64,000 nucleotides of DNA. Origin: Actinospica robiniae DSM 44927 (GTDB taxonomy: Bacteria; Actinomycetota; Actinomycetes; Streptomycetales; Catenulisporaceae). The notes under the pieces were generated by a model. It was not told where the DNA came from. It did not search any database and saw only the letters and a list, made by a program, of their open reading frames with translations. Positions 54,212-62,264 of this stretch are shown here, in pieces. How positions within the stretch are numbered: position 1 is the first letter of the stretch; the number at the start of each line of letters is the position of its first letter. Both the position numbers and the translations under genes were made by a program. Location: NCBI RefSeq assembly GCF_000504285.1, contig NZ_KI632511.1, forward strand, positions 5,996,154 to 6,060,153, read 5' to 3'.

Positions 54212-54943
54212 TCAGTTCTGCTCCGCGCCCGCCAGCGGGGTCTGCTGCTGGTCGGCCTCGGAACCGGGCGCGTGTTGGTCGGACTCGTACTGGGAGGTTC
54301 CGTCCATCGGCTGCAGGTAGCCGTGCTGCACGAGCCAGAGGACGTTCAGCGGGGTGGGGGCGCCCGGCACCTGTGTCGAGTCGAGCTGGAACTGCAGGCC
54401 TCCGCCGGACTGCGCGAACCAGGGAGCAATCGGCCCGGCGGTCACGTTGAAGGCCCTCAGCACACGGTAGTCGTGGTAGTTGCACGACGCGCTGGCGGTG
54501 TTGTCGAGGCTCTGCGGCGGGAGCGCGCGCTGCGCGTAGGGAGTGCCTTCGGGCGCGAGGAATCCGCCGGCCTCGCTGCCGTAACGATCGATGTCCTGCC
54601 CGGGCACCAGTTGGATGGTGGACTTGATCGGTTTCCCGTTGAGGTCGAGCGCGTAGCCGTTTTCGGGCGGAAAGATGTATCCGCCCGTGGCCGGGTTGTA
54701 GTAGTCGTCCAGGAACTGGGTGGTGGTCAGGTATCCGGTGCGGTGGTAGCCGGCGAGCTCGTTGCCGACCGGTCCGCTGCTGGGAAGGTCGAGCGGGCCG
54801 AGTCGCGGGTCGTGCTGGTAGAAGGCGTCCGAGCAGCTGACGTTGCTGTTGCCGTAAGCGGCGTCGGCAGTCGCGGGGGCGGCGGCGATGAAGCCGAGCG
54901 TGGCGACTGCCGCGGCGAGTGCGGGAAGGCGGAATGAGACCAC
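54212..54943 (-). CDS. secreted TNT-domain protein (NAD+ glycohydrolase toxin type)
   Basis: 243 residues from GTG 54943, with GGAG 5-6 nt upstream. Sec signal peptide (VVSFRLPALAAAVATLGFIA, cleavage near ADA-AYG). The C-terminal 120 residues match the TNT fold of the tuberculosis necrotizing toxin: LVPGQDIDRYGSEAGGFLAP, EGTPYAQRALPPQSLDNT, YHDYRVLRAFNVTAGPIAPW and FAQSGGGLQFQLD, where the Gln is probably the catalytic one. TNT enzymes destroy NAD+. Four cysteines and a Pro/Gly N-terminal domain surround it. No T7SS-type N-terminus and no obvious immunity gene nearby; export is by Sec. Confidence 0.85.
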   Translation of the reverse strand: MVSFRLPALAAAVATLGFIAAAPATADAAYGNSNVSCSDAFYQHDPRLGPLDLPSSGPVGNELAGYHRTGYLTTTQFLDDYYNPATGGYIFPPENGYALDLNGKPIKSTIQLVPGQDIDRYGSEAGGFLAPEGTPYAQRALPPQSLDNTASASCNYHDYRVLRAFNVTAGPIAPWFAQSGGGLQFQLDSTQVPGAPTPLNVLWLVQHGYLQPMDGTSQYESDQHAPGSEADQQQTPLAGAEQN

Positions 54944-55606
54944 AGGATCTCCAGAACGGTCGGGAGCGTCAGGGGACAATACGGTGAAATCAGTGATTTT
55001 CCGTATGTGCCTCGAAGTTCTAGCAGGGTTCCGAGCCGCCTCGGCCGTGCCCGGCCGCACCGCTGCGCTCATCGATGGAAAAGTCCTTCCACCTGACGAA
55101 CGATCAATCAGACTGCGCGTCGCGCCTGCCGCCCATGGCGCCGCTGAGTGAAATTGATCCGCTTCCCCTCTCGCGCGTACACCGACCGGAGTACCGACCG
55201 GATCGCGCAGGGTCGTGTACGGAGTCGGCGGAGGCATGGCCCGATCCGACCCGGGATCAGAGCTGTCCGGGCTCGGTGAATCCGGTCGAAATGAGTTCCC
55301 TGTGACCTGGCGGTCGGCCGGCTTCTCGGAGCCGCAGTCGGTCCTGCCGGCATGGTGAATCGGGCCCATCCGGAACCCTGTGAACGGCGTGCGCACCTGT
55401 TGCGTGGTCGGGCATTCGGGCGTTGCAGCCGTGCGCGTGGCACCGGGTGTGCCACGCGCGAAGGCCGGAGACTCGGGGCGGCTGTCATCCGGTCACCGAT
55501 CAATCAATTCCGAACGTCACGCTCTCGACATCCGCTCGCCGCTCAGGCACGCTCACCTCGCCCGACCATAGGGCGCAAAGTAGGCCGCCCGGGAGGGAGA
55601 CAGAGT
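54944..55606. other. 663-bp intergenic region, nothing recognised
   Basis: Divergent promoters of the TNT gene and the XRE-type gene should lie here. A GGGAGGGAG RBS precedes 55607. I see no further gene, repeat or RNA. Confidence 0.4.
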
Positions 55607-56773
55607 ATGGCGCGCAAAGAGAAGCCGGTGGATCCCGGCGGTGGTCCGCTTGCCGAGTTCGCGCGTGATCTGCGCGCGCTGCGCGCCGAGGCGGGAAACA
55701 TGACGTACCGGGCGCTCGCCAAGCGCGCCGGCTATTCCGCCAGCACGCTGTCCATCGCTGCTTCGGGAACGATGCTGCCCTCTTTGGACGTGACGCTCGC
55801 CTACGCGCAGGCGTGCGGCGGGGATTCCGAGGCATGGCGGGCCCGCTGGCATCAGGTGGCGGAGCAGTTTGCCGAGCTGGTCAACGACCGCCTCCCGACG
55901 TACGAGGGCAAGCCGGTGGGACTGTCGCTCGACCGTGCTCGGCTCGGGGTGTTCTCGCCCGTGGACGGCGCGGATTCCGGCCCGCGCCGCGGGATGCGGG
56001 CCTTGATCGCCTCCGTGATCGCGGGTGCGGTCGTGCTCCTGGTGTGCGTGGGCGGATTCCGGCTCGCCGGTGCCCTTCGCCCGCGCCCGGTCTCCTCGAC
56101 CGCCTCCTCATACGGCCTCCCGGCGCGAGTGACCGTGAGCACGATCCCGGTCAGCACCGCGGCCACGGGCGCCGTCCTGGGCGCGGAATCCTCCTGCGGC
56201 TCGAGCGGAACGCCTCGGCCTGAGGGTTCGACGCTCCCCGCCTCGCTGCCCGGCGACGTCCAGCACCTGCCGGGCGAGTTCGGCCCGGGGTCGCTGGCTG
56301 GTGGGCCCCTGCTGCCGGCGAGCTTCGGGTCGCAGCTGGCCGGCCCTCCGGCGGTCGCCGCAGTGGCGGGCAGCCTCGTGGATGTCACCGGCGCCGGGTA
56401 CATCGACCCGAGGCAGACCGATAACGGTGGTGAGCCGTACATGTACGTCACCATCGGTACGCCGAAGCCCGGCCAGTGCTGGGAGCTGCTCGCCTACGAC
56501 ACCCTCGCGATCGCGGCCGGACGGGGAGACGTCGGCGATATCAGCACCGTGGATCCCGGCCCGCACCTGTCCGCGGCGCACGTCGTGCTCGAGTGCGGCC
56601 AGGTCCTGATGGTGACGGACATCTGCGCGTGGGCCGGACCGGGGCCAGCCGGCCGGCAACCGGTGTTCGGCCTCGTCAGGGTGATACCAGGCTTCGACAA
56701 CACGTCCCGGCTCAAGAGCGGGGCCATGCTGACCTTCGTGGACCAGGTGTATGCCACTCTCAGTGCAACGTGA
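55607..56773 (+). CDS. membrane-anchored XRE-family helix-turn-helix protein
   Basis: 388 residues from ATG 55607, GGGAGGGAG about 7 nt upstream. N-terminal XRE domain (residues 12-75): LAEFARDLRALRAEAGNMTY, RALAKRAGYSASTLSIAASG. One membrane segment near residues 126-148 (ALIASVIAGAVVLLVCVGGF). The C-terminal 240 residues would be outside the cell, with SCGSSGTPRP and CWELLAYDTLAI cysteines and a fold I do not recognise. Proteins of this build are common in Streptomyces and are thought to sense outside conditions and act on DNA. Partners unknown. Confidence 0.8.
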   Translation: MARKEKPVDPGGGPLAEFARDLRALRAEAGNMTYRALAKRAGYSASTLSIAASGTMLPSLDVTLAYAQACGGDSEAWRARWHQVAEQFAELVNDRLPTYEGKPVGLSLDRARLGVFSPVDGADSGPRRGMRALIASVIAGAVVLLVCVGGFRLAGALRPRPVSSTASSYGLPARVTVSTIPVSTAATGAVLGAESSCGSSGTPRPEGSTLPASLPGDVQHLPGEFGPGSLAGGPLLPASFGSQLAGPPAVAAVAGSLVDVTGAGYIDPRQTDNGGEPYMYVTIGTPKPGQCWELLAYDTLAIAAGRGDVGDISTVDPGPHLSAAHVVLECGQVLMVTDICAWAGPGPAGRQPVFGLVRVIPGFDNTSRLKSGAMLTFVDQVYATLSAT

Positions 56774-57588
56774 CCGCGGACATGAACGAGACACGGGCCG
56801 GACCCGGCGCGAAGTCGATGCCCCGTGGATGCGCGGCGGCAGGAAGCCGTCGGCGCGACCGTCCGAGCAGGCTGCAGCCGCGTCCATGCCGGGCGGGGGC
56901 GGCGCACTCCGCAGCTTCATCGCCTCGTGCCAAGGCACCTTGCGTATCGTGTTTCCGGGAATTGGGTGGCCTCGAACCGTCGGGCTGGCTCGGTCATGTC
57001 GGCAGCTCCCTGTGCTGCCTTTGCGTGGACATGCTTCCGCAGTCCTCCAACATCGCGGGTGAAGTGCTCATCGAGCGCGGACAGCACGATGTTGTCCAGT
57101 AGCGGCGTGAGGATCCCGGCCTTCACGCCGTCGATCCCCGGGGTATTCGCCCCCTGGTTCCCAGCCGAAGCTTGGCCTGCATCTCCGTTACTGCACCACG
57201 TGGGCGCCGGCACCGCGATTCGACGGCGCGTCTCGTGGCGTTGCGGCATCCTCCGTTCGACGGTCGATGCGTCTATCCCGCCGCCGCACCGGCTGCGCGG
57301 CGGCGGGAACCGGTACCGGACAGTTCCCGTGTTCGCTGTGCTCCGCTTGGCGAGGTAGGAGCCCGACTTGGTTCTGGCGGCATCGCCTCCGGTTCGCCGG
57401 CGTCCTTCCCGAAGCCCTCCGCGACGGCATGGTGAACCCCGTCGGCCTGACCGCCCCCGAAGGCGCCGGGCACGCACCGCAACCGGCCCGCCATCGGTCG
57501 TAGGGCGGGTGCAACGAGCGAGGCCGGGCGTCGACCCGGCTGGACTTCTGCCTTGTTGGCTTCTGCCGCTGCGGGCCTTTCGGGAGGC
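56774..57588. other. 815-bp region without an intact gene
   Basis: Contains a group II intron reverse transcriptase scrap on the minus strand (57052-57157). The remaining short open frames show no family signal. Confidence 0.4.
57052..57157 (-). pseudogene. relic of a group II intron reverse transcriptase/maturase
   Basis: Reads NQGANTPGIDGVKA followed directly by GILTPLLDNIVLSALDEHFT. The first part matches the N-terminal RT0/RT1 region of intron maturases (GAxTPGxDGxT) and the second the RT5 region (PQGGILSPLLxNIxLxxLDEHF); everything between, including YADD, is missing. So it is an internally deleted remnant. Confidence 0.6.
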
Positions 57589-58506
57589 TCAGGGGCGCAC
57601 GCGGATGACGGTCTTGCCTTTGCGTCGCTCGGTCGGGTTGAACGCGGGGATGGCGTCGTCGAGGTTCGCGACGGTTCCGATGTGGGTGCGAAGGCGCCCG
57701 TCGCGCACCCGATCGGTGATCTCCGCCAGCTGACTCGGAACGGACTCGACGACGAAGTCGACCGCGAGACCGTCGACGGGGCGTGTCTCGGCGGGCCCGA
57801 CTACTGACACCAGGGTCCCGCCGGGCCGGATGATGCTTGCCGAGCGCCTCTGGACGTCACCGCCGATCACGTCGAAGACCAGGTCGACCCCGCCGATGTC
57901 TTCGAGGTCTTCGTCGTCGAGGGCGAGGAACTCGTTCGCGCCGAAGTCGAGCGCCGCCTGGCGGTCCGCCGCCCGCCCGGTACCGATGACATAGGCGCCG
58001 AACTCCCGGGCGAGCTGCGTCACCACGGACCCGACCGCCCCGGCGGCGCCGTGCGCGAGGACGGCCTGCCCCGCCCGTAGGCGACCGTGCTGGAGCAGGC
58101 CCTGCCATGCGGTCAAGCCGGAGATCGGCAGGCTCGCACCGACCGTGAACTCGACGTTGCCTGGCAGCGGCGCGAGGTTGCGTGCCTCCACGGCCGCGTA
58201 CTCGGCCAGGGTTCCATCGCGGTGCCAGTCCGTGATCCCGAACACCCGCTGCCCTAGCGAGAGTCCCGTCGTGCCGTAGCCGAGGGAGGTGACCACTCCG
58301 GCGAACTCGTGGCCGATGATCGCCTGGGCCCGCTCGTGACCGGAGCGGTCGACCCACGTCGAGGGCCACTCCCACTCCGCGGGGACGAAGCCCGACGCAT
58401 GGACTTCGACGACGACGTCGTTGATCGCCGGCGTCGGCTCAGGTCGCTCCACCAGCTTGATACCGGCCGCTTCCGCCGCCGGATCGGTCGCGACGATCGC
58501 CTTCAC
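57589..58506 (-). CDS. zinc-type alcohol dehydrogenase/quinone oxidoreductase (MDR family)
   Basis: 305 residues from GTG 58506. MDR fold: MKAIVATDPAAEAAGIKLVE, GHEFAGVVTSLGYG, GITDWHRDGTLAEYAAVEA, the nucleotide site AHGAAGAVGSVVTQLAREFG, and RKGKTVIRVRP at the end. The catalytic zinc ligands of alcohol dehydrogenases are absent, which places it with NADPH-dependent quinone oxidoreductase or enoyl reductase-like enzymes. Substrate unknown. Divergent from the BrkB gene across 328 bp. Confidence 0.9.
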   Translation of the reverse strand: MKAIVATDPAAEAAGIKLVERPEPTPAINDVVVEVHASGFVPAEWEWPSTWVDRSGHERAQAIIGHEFAGVVTSLGYGTTGLSLGQRVFGITDWHRDGTLAEYAAVEARNLAPLPGNVEFTVGASLPISGLTAWQGLLQHGRLRAGQAVLAHGAAGAVGSVVTQLAREFGAYVIGTGRAADRQAALDFGANEFLALDDEDLEDIGGVDLVFDVIGGDVQRRSASIIRPGGTLVSVVGPAETRPVDGLAVDFVVESVPSQLAEITDRVRDGRLRTHIGTVANLDDAIPAFNPTERRKGKTVIRVRP

Positions 58507-58834
58507 TGCTACCTCCGTGTATCCCGTGTCCGCTGCCTCTATGCGCAGGTCCGTGACTGTGTGTTGTCCACTCCGGCGCGACTCGACGCGTCTCAGTAGT
58601 CCATTCGCCCGCGCCGGCGGACCCTTTTTGGGCTTGTCAGCCCACTATCGGCAGTCAACGCACAAGCGCGACGCGCCCGATCGGCCCCGAAGGGGCTTGT
58701 GCACGCCGCCATGGGGTGGCGGACCGGCGGTTGAGCTGGAGCAATGTGGTCGGGTTCCCGTAACGGTGACCAGCAGGCCGTGCGAGCGCAGTATGGAAGC
58801 AGGGATGCCGACCGCGGCTCGGAGGGAGAGCCCC
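58507..58834. other. 328-bp divergent promoter region
   Basis: Between the MDR and BrkB genes. No gene or clear operator found. It ends in the GGAGGGAGAG RBS of the BrkB gene. Confidence 0.4.
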
Positions 58835-60163
58835 ATGAATCGCGCGGAGATCGTTGTGCGCCGGTTCGACCGGTTTCAACAGAACCACGGCCCGGTCGGG
58901 CTGCCGTTCGCGATCGTCCAGAAGTTCGGCAATGACCAGGCCGGCGGCAAGGCCACCATCATCGCCTACTACGGCCTGTTCGCCTTGTTCCCCCTGCTCC
59001 TGCTCTTCTCCACGGTTCTCGGCTTCGTCGTGGGTGGAAACCCGGGGCTTGAGCACCGACTGGTGAACTCGGCCCTGGCCAATTTCCCGATCATCGGCAC
59101 CCAGCTGCGCAGTTCGGCGCACCCGCTACGCGGCAACGCGCTCGCCCTGGTGGTGGGCGTCGCCGGCGCCATCTACGGGGCGCAGGGGGTGGGCCAGGCG
59201 GCGCAGAACGCGATGAACACGGTGTGGAATGTGCCGTTCAAGCAGTGGCCGGGGTTCGTGGGCCGGCGCGTTCGCGGCTTCGCGATCTTGGTGGTGCTCG
59301 GGATCGGGATCCTCGTGTCGACCACGCTGATCGGGTTCGCGCCGCGCGCGCCGCTGGGATCGGCCTTAACCTGGGCGGTCTCGGCGCTGGTCAACTTCGG
59401 CGTGTTCCTCGCGGCGTTCACGATGCTGACCGCGGCCGCAGTGCGAGTACGGGACGTGTTGGTCGGAGCGGTGTTCGCGACGGTTTTCTGGGAGGTACTG
59501 CAGGCAGCGGGCGGAATCTACGTCCGTTACGTGATCAGTCATGCGACGGATGTGTCGGGGTTCTTCGCGATCGTGATCGGCCTGCTGTCCTGGCTGTACA
59601 TGGGCGCGCGCCTCACCCTGCTGGCGGCCGAGATCAACGTGGTGCTGCGCTACCGGTTGTGGCCTCGCTCGATGACGCAGCCGCCGTTCAGCGCGCCGGA
59701 CAAGACCGCGTTCGTGCTGCTGGCGAAGATGGAGGAGCGCCGCCCCGAGCAGACGGTGGAGGTGACTTTCAACGCTGAGGCGGATCGCCAGCCGCTGGAC
59801 GAACCCGCTGTGCCCGAACCCGCGCGCACGGATGGAGCGCGCCCTGCGGATGTTGCCCCGGCTGCGGGCGCGCACCCGCCGGGCGACTCGGTCCGGGACG
59901 CGTGCCAGGCCGGGCTGGACCGGCTGCGCCAAACGGTGGCGCGGCTAAGGGCCGATGCCGTACAGCTGGTCACCGCCGCCCCGGACCAGGTGCGCGAGGC
60001 CGGCCTCGCCGCCCGCCGCGAGGATCTGCTTGAGGCCGTGCTGGCCGCTGCGCGGGCGGGCGTCGCGCGCGATGCCATCGCGGCCGAGTGCGGGCTGGAC
60101 GCCGGGGAGGTGGAAGCGCTTCTCTGCGCCGACGGACGACGCCACCACCCGCGACAGACGTGA
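58835..60163 (+). CDS. YihY/BrkB family membrane protein
   Basis: 442 residues from ATG 58835; GGAGGGAGAG lies 4-13 nt upstream. Six membrane segments in the YihY/BrkB pattern: AYYGLFALFPLLLLFSTVLG, GAIYGAQGVGQAAQNAMNTV, FAILVVLGIGILVSTTLIGF, LVNFGVFLAAFTMLTAAAVR, VGAVFATVFWEVLQAAGG and VSGFFAIVIGLLSWLYMG. The family was once taken for RNase BN; it is now described as a membrane protein of unknown transport role. A 150-residue hydrophilic C-terminus, Ala/Pro-rich then helical (VRDACQAGLDRLRQTVARLR), is an actinobacterial extension. Confidence 0.88.
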   Translation: MNRAEIVVRRFDRFQQNHGPVGLPFAIVQKFGNDQAGGKATIIAYYGLFALFPLLLLFSTVLGFVVGGNPGLEHRLVNSALANFPIIGTQLRSSAHPLRGNALALVVGVAGAIYGAQGVGQAAQNAMNTVWNVPFKQWPGFVGRRVRGFAILVVLGIGILVSTTLIGFAPRAPLGSALTWAVSALVNFGVFLAAFTMLTAAAVRVRDVLVGAVFATVFWEVLQAAGGIYVRYVISHATDVSGFFAIVIGLLSWLYMGARLTLLAAEINVVLRYRLWPRSMTQPPFSAPDKTAFVLLAKMEERRPEQTVEVTFNAEADRQPLDEPAVPEPARTDGARPADVAPAAGAHPPGDSVRDACQAGLDRLRQTVARLRADAVQLVTAAPDQVREAGLAARREDLLEAVLAAARAGVARDAIAAECGLDAGEVEALLCADGRRHHPRQT

Positions 60164-60191
60164 GATGTTTGCCTTTGAGCACATTTTTTGC

Positions 60192-60392
60192 TCAGGTCTG
60201 GATTTTTAGATGGGCGTCGGTGACGCCTTCAGCAGCTCCCGAGGGGCGGATTCCGTGCCTGGTGACGTTCCGAGCCTCCGGTAGCACGTGCGCCAGGACG
60301 ATGTCCGCGACCCCGATACCGATCGGTGCCCTGGTCTCGGCGTGCCGCTGTTCGCCGTCGAGTGGCCCGCCGCGCAGCACCGCGTTCGGCAC
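60192..60392 (-). CDS. small paralogue 1 of a tandem pair, 66 aa
   Basis: GTG 60392 opens MPNAVLRGGPLDGEQRHAET. The same N-terminus (PNAVLRGGPLAGGRIRVERI) begins in the gene at 60720. The paralogous upstream start ATGAGC (60420 region) is present here too but is followed by an in-frame TAG after MSDRRVTP, so this copy is truncated or uses the internal GTG. Fold and role unknown. Low confidence that it is expressed. Confidence 0.35.
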   Translation of the reverse strand: MPNAVLRGGPLDGEQRHAETRAPIGIGVADIVLAHVLPEARNVTRHGIRPSGAAEGVTDAHLKIQT

Positions 60393-60510
60393 GACTACGG
60401 CGTGACCCGCCGATCGCTCATAGGCCCATCGAACCGCCCAGCGCGGTCGGCGGCGAGCGCTCCGGCCATCTGGGCGGTGCGGTCGACGTTCGTGCGCACG
60501 TCGACTGAGG

Positions 60511-60720
60511 TCAGGCGGCTTCGGCGCGGTCGAACGCGTACACGACGAGGTTCGGAAACTCCTCGTCCACCTCCGCGGTCGGGCGGTAGAAGACGCGTTG
60601 GGCTTCGACCAGGTCGACGTACGGCGCGATGCGCTCGACCCGGATCCGGCCGCCAGCGAGCGGACCGCCGCGCAGCACCGCGTTCGGCTGGCGGTGGTGG
60701 ACGAACTGCTCTTTGCTCAT
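60511..60720 (-). CDS. small paralogue 2 of a tandem pair, 69 aa
   Basis: ATG 60720. MSKEQFVHHRQPNAVLRGGP, then LAGGRIRVERIAPYVDLVEA and the tail PTAEVDEEFPNLVVYAFDRA. It looks like a small beta-rich soluble protein of the kind with a NAVLRGGPLDG start that recurs in actinomycetes. The intact member of a tandem pair; the DNA around both starts (CCCATCGAACCG) is also duplicated. Confidence 0.5.
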   Translation of the reverse strand: MSKEQFVHHRQPNAVLRGGPLAGGRIRVERIAPYVDLVEAQRVFYRPTAEVDEEFPNLVVYAFDRAEAA

Positions 60721-60814
60721 GGCCCCATCGAACCGGTCGGCAAGGCCGCCCGCGAACTCCAGGCACCCACGGGGGGTCCTTCGCGGCGCTTCCGACGGGA
60801 TACCCTACCGCCGA

Positions 60815-61090
60815 CTTCCTTACACGCCCCTCGCACTTCTCTCGCACGACGGTCGGCCCACGGCGCGAAACAGCGGACGGATGTGCCGGCGACGTGTGAA
60901 AAATCCTGCATCACCTGGCGTTGGTTTGCCCCTCACCGCCGTATCGCAAAGTGTCAGGAGTCACACTTTGGGTGCCGATATACGCCGCCGTCGCGGTGTT
61001 GGCCGAAGTCCCCAGAGCTGGTGGACCGTTGTGGGGTGTTCTCCTGCGACAGGCGTGGAGCGAGTACCGACTTGGTGCAGTGCGCGATAT
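60815..61090 (+). pseudogene. decayed second copy of the ERCC4-Lsr2 gene's promoter and 5' end
   Basis: 60815-60850 matches 48333-48368 in the promoter region of the intact gene (31 of 36 bases). About 60990-61080 matches 48583-48673; translated, PSRCWPKSPELVDRCGVFSC and DRRGASTDLV correspond to PSRCWPRSPDLVDRSRVLSC and ERRGASIDVV. The stretch between is shortened. The copy ends near an IS3 transposase relic. Confidence 0.7.
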
Positions 61091-61193
61091 TTCCCTTACC
61101 CATGCTCAAGCTCAGGGTTCGCCCGGTTGGGCGTACTCGATTGGTTGTATCGGTGCGGGTTCGAGGGTGGGTTCCGGGGCGCTGGCCGGGGAG

Positions 61194-61307
61194 GCGGCGG
61201 TGGCGGCGCCGGGTGGCGAACTCGGCCCGGCGCACGCACTCGGTCTTCAGCACGCTCCAGAAATTCTCCGCCAGCGCGTTGTCGTATGAATCTCCGACCG
61301 TTCCCAT
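61194..61307 (-). mobile_element. relic of an IS3-family transposase
   Basis: The minus strand encodes MGTVGDSYDNALAENFWSVL, then KTECVRRAEFATR, the conserved C-terminal part of the IS3-family integrase domain (SxGxxxDNAxAExFxxxLKxE). The rest of the transposase is missing on both sides. Confidence 0.7.
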
Positions 61308-61448
61308 GCCGGCCCGGATCCCGGCAAGCGGCTACGCCGACACCCCGAGTTCGGCTACCTCACCCCAGCAGAGACGCGAAAGCGGCTCCGGGGCGAACAC
61401 ACGTGGGCAGCGCAAGCAGAACGTGTCCAGCTCTGCGGGGGAACTTCA

Positions 61449-61607
61449 ATGCTCCGGCAGGTCGGCGTCGCCGACACTTCAAACGTCGCCGACCAACTGC
61501 TCATGCTGCGCGACGGCGCCATGGTCGCCGGCTACCTCGGCGACCCGCGAACCGTCGCGCGATCGCTCTACAACGCGGGCCGCGCAGTCATCACGTTTCG
61601 CAAGTGA
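61449..61607 (+). pseudogene. C-terminal relic of a TetR-family regulator
   Basis: 52 codons: MLRQVGVADTSNVADQLLML, RDGAMVAGYLGDPRTVARSL. This is the end of a TetR ligand domain (ADQLLLLxDGAMVAGYLGD). No DNA-binding half precedes it; the upstream in-frame codons read HPEFGYLTPAETRKRLRG, which I cannot place. Confidence 0.55.
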
Positions 61608-61974
61608 CAAGGCCATATCGGGACAAGGCTGACCGGGGATGTTCGTGCCCGTCCCAGTGCTGGTCGGCGCCGAGGGTGATGCGGTGATCGGTCCAAACCG
61701 TACGCGGGCGATGTGCCTAGGCCGGCCGGCTCGGCCGGGGCCGCCCCGGTGGCGAAGGTGGCGGAGAGCGCAGCCGGTTCGCCCCCGCAAGTAAAGGACA
61801 CCCACGCCACCCGGCCTGCCTGGTGCGGCTCGGCGTCCGCTCCCGGGCGTGCGCGGCGGCCTCGATCGTGCCTGCAGGTGCCAGGTGCGTCCGGCGGCGC
61901 CGGAGCGGGCGGTGACGTACTCACTCCAGTCGGCGCGGCCGAGCGCCAAGGCGATCCCGCGTCCCACCCCTCGG

Positions 61975-62151
61975 CTGGCTCCTGGCCTCGGCGTAGGCGC
62001 CCGAGCCGTCGCGGCGCACGATCTGCACCCCGGGGTGCTCGCGCAACCAGGCTTCGAGGGTGTCGGCACCCGGGTCGGGTAGCACGTCGATGCGCTCGCG
62101 CGTCCCGGGGTCGATCAGGATGGTGGCGTAGCGGCGGCGCTTGGTTATCAA
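61975..62151 (-). mobile_element. relic of an ISL3-family transposase
   Basis: Encodes RYATILIDPGTRERIDVLPD, then TLEAWLREHPGVQIVRRDGS and GAYAEA, the DDE-region sequence of ISL3 transposases (first catalytic Asp in the LIDPGTR strand, second in RDGSGAYAEA). After GAYAEA the frame leaves the family. Only about 59 codons remain. Confidence 0.7.
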
Positions 62152-62264
62152 GAGTCATTCGGAGAGTGTCTGTGACGTAGAAGACGAGCGGAGGGACGGT
62201 CCGGGGCTGCGTGGTGGCGGTGGTTATCTACCGCTGTCCATCACGCAGCTTCTGGAGTGTGTTC

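Noticed and set aside
55352..55606. Longer N-terminus for the XRE protein
   Set aside because: The upstream frame is Arg-rich without family signal, while MARKEKPVDPGGG has an RBS 7 nt upstream and begins just before the HTH.
56917..57477. A 186-residue minus-strand gene
   Set aside because: Only about 35 codons match a family (intron RT) and these join two regions that are far apart in intact proteins; the rest is noise, so it is listed as a relic.
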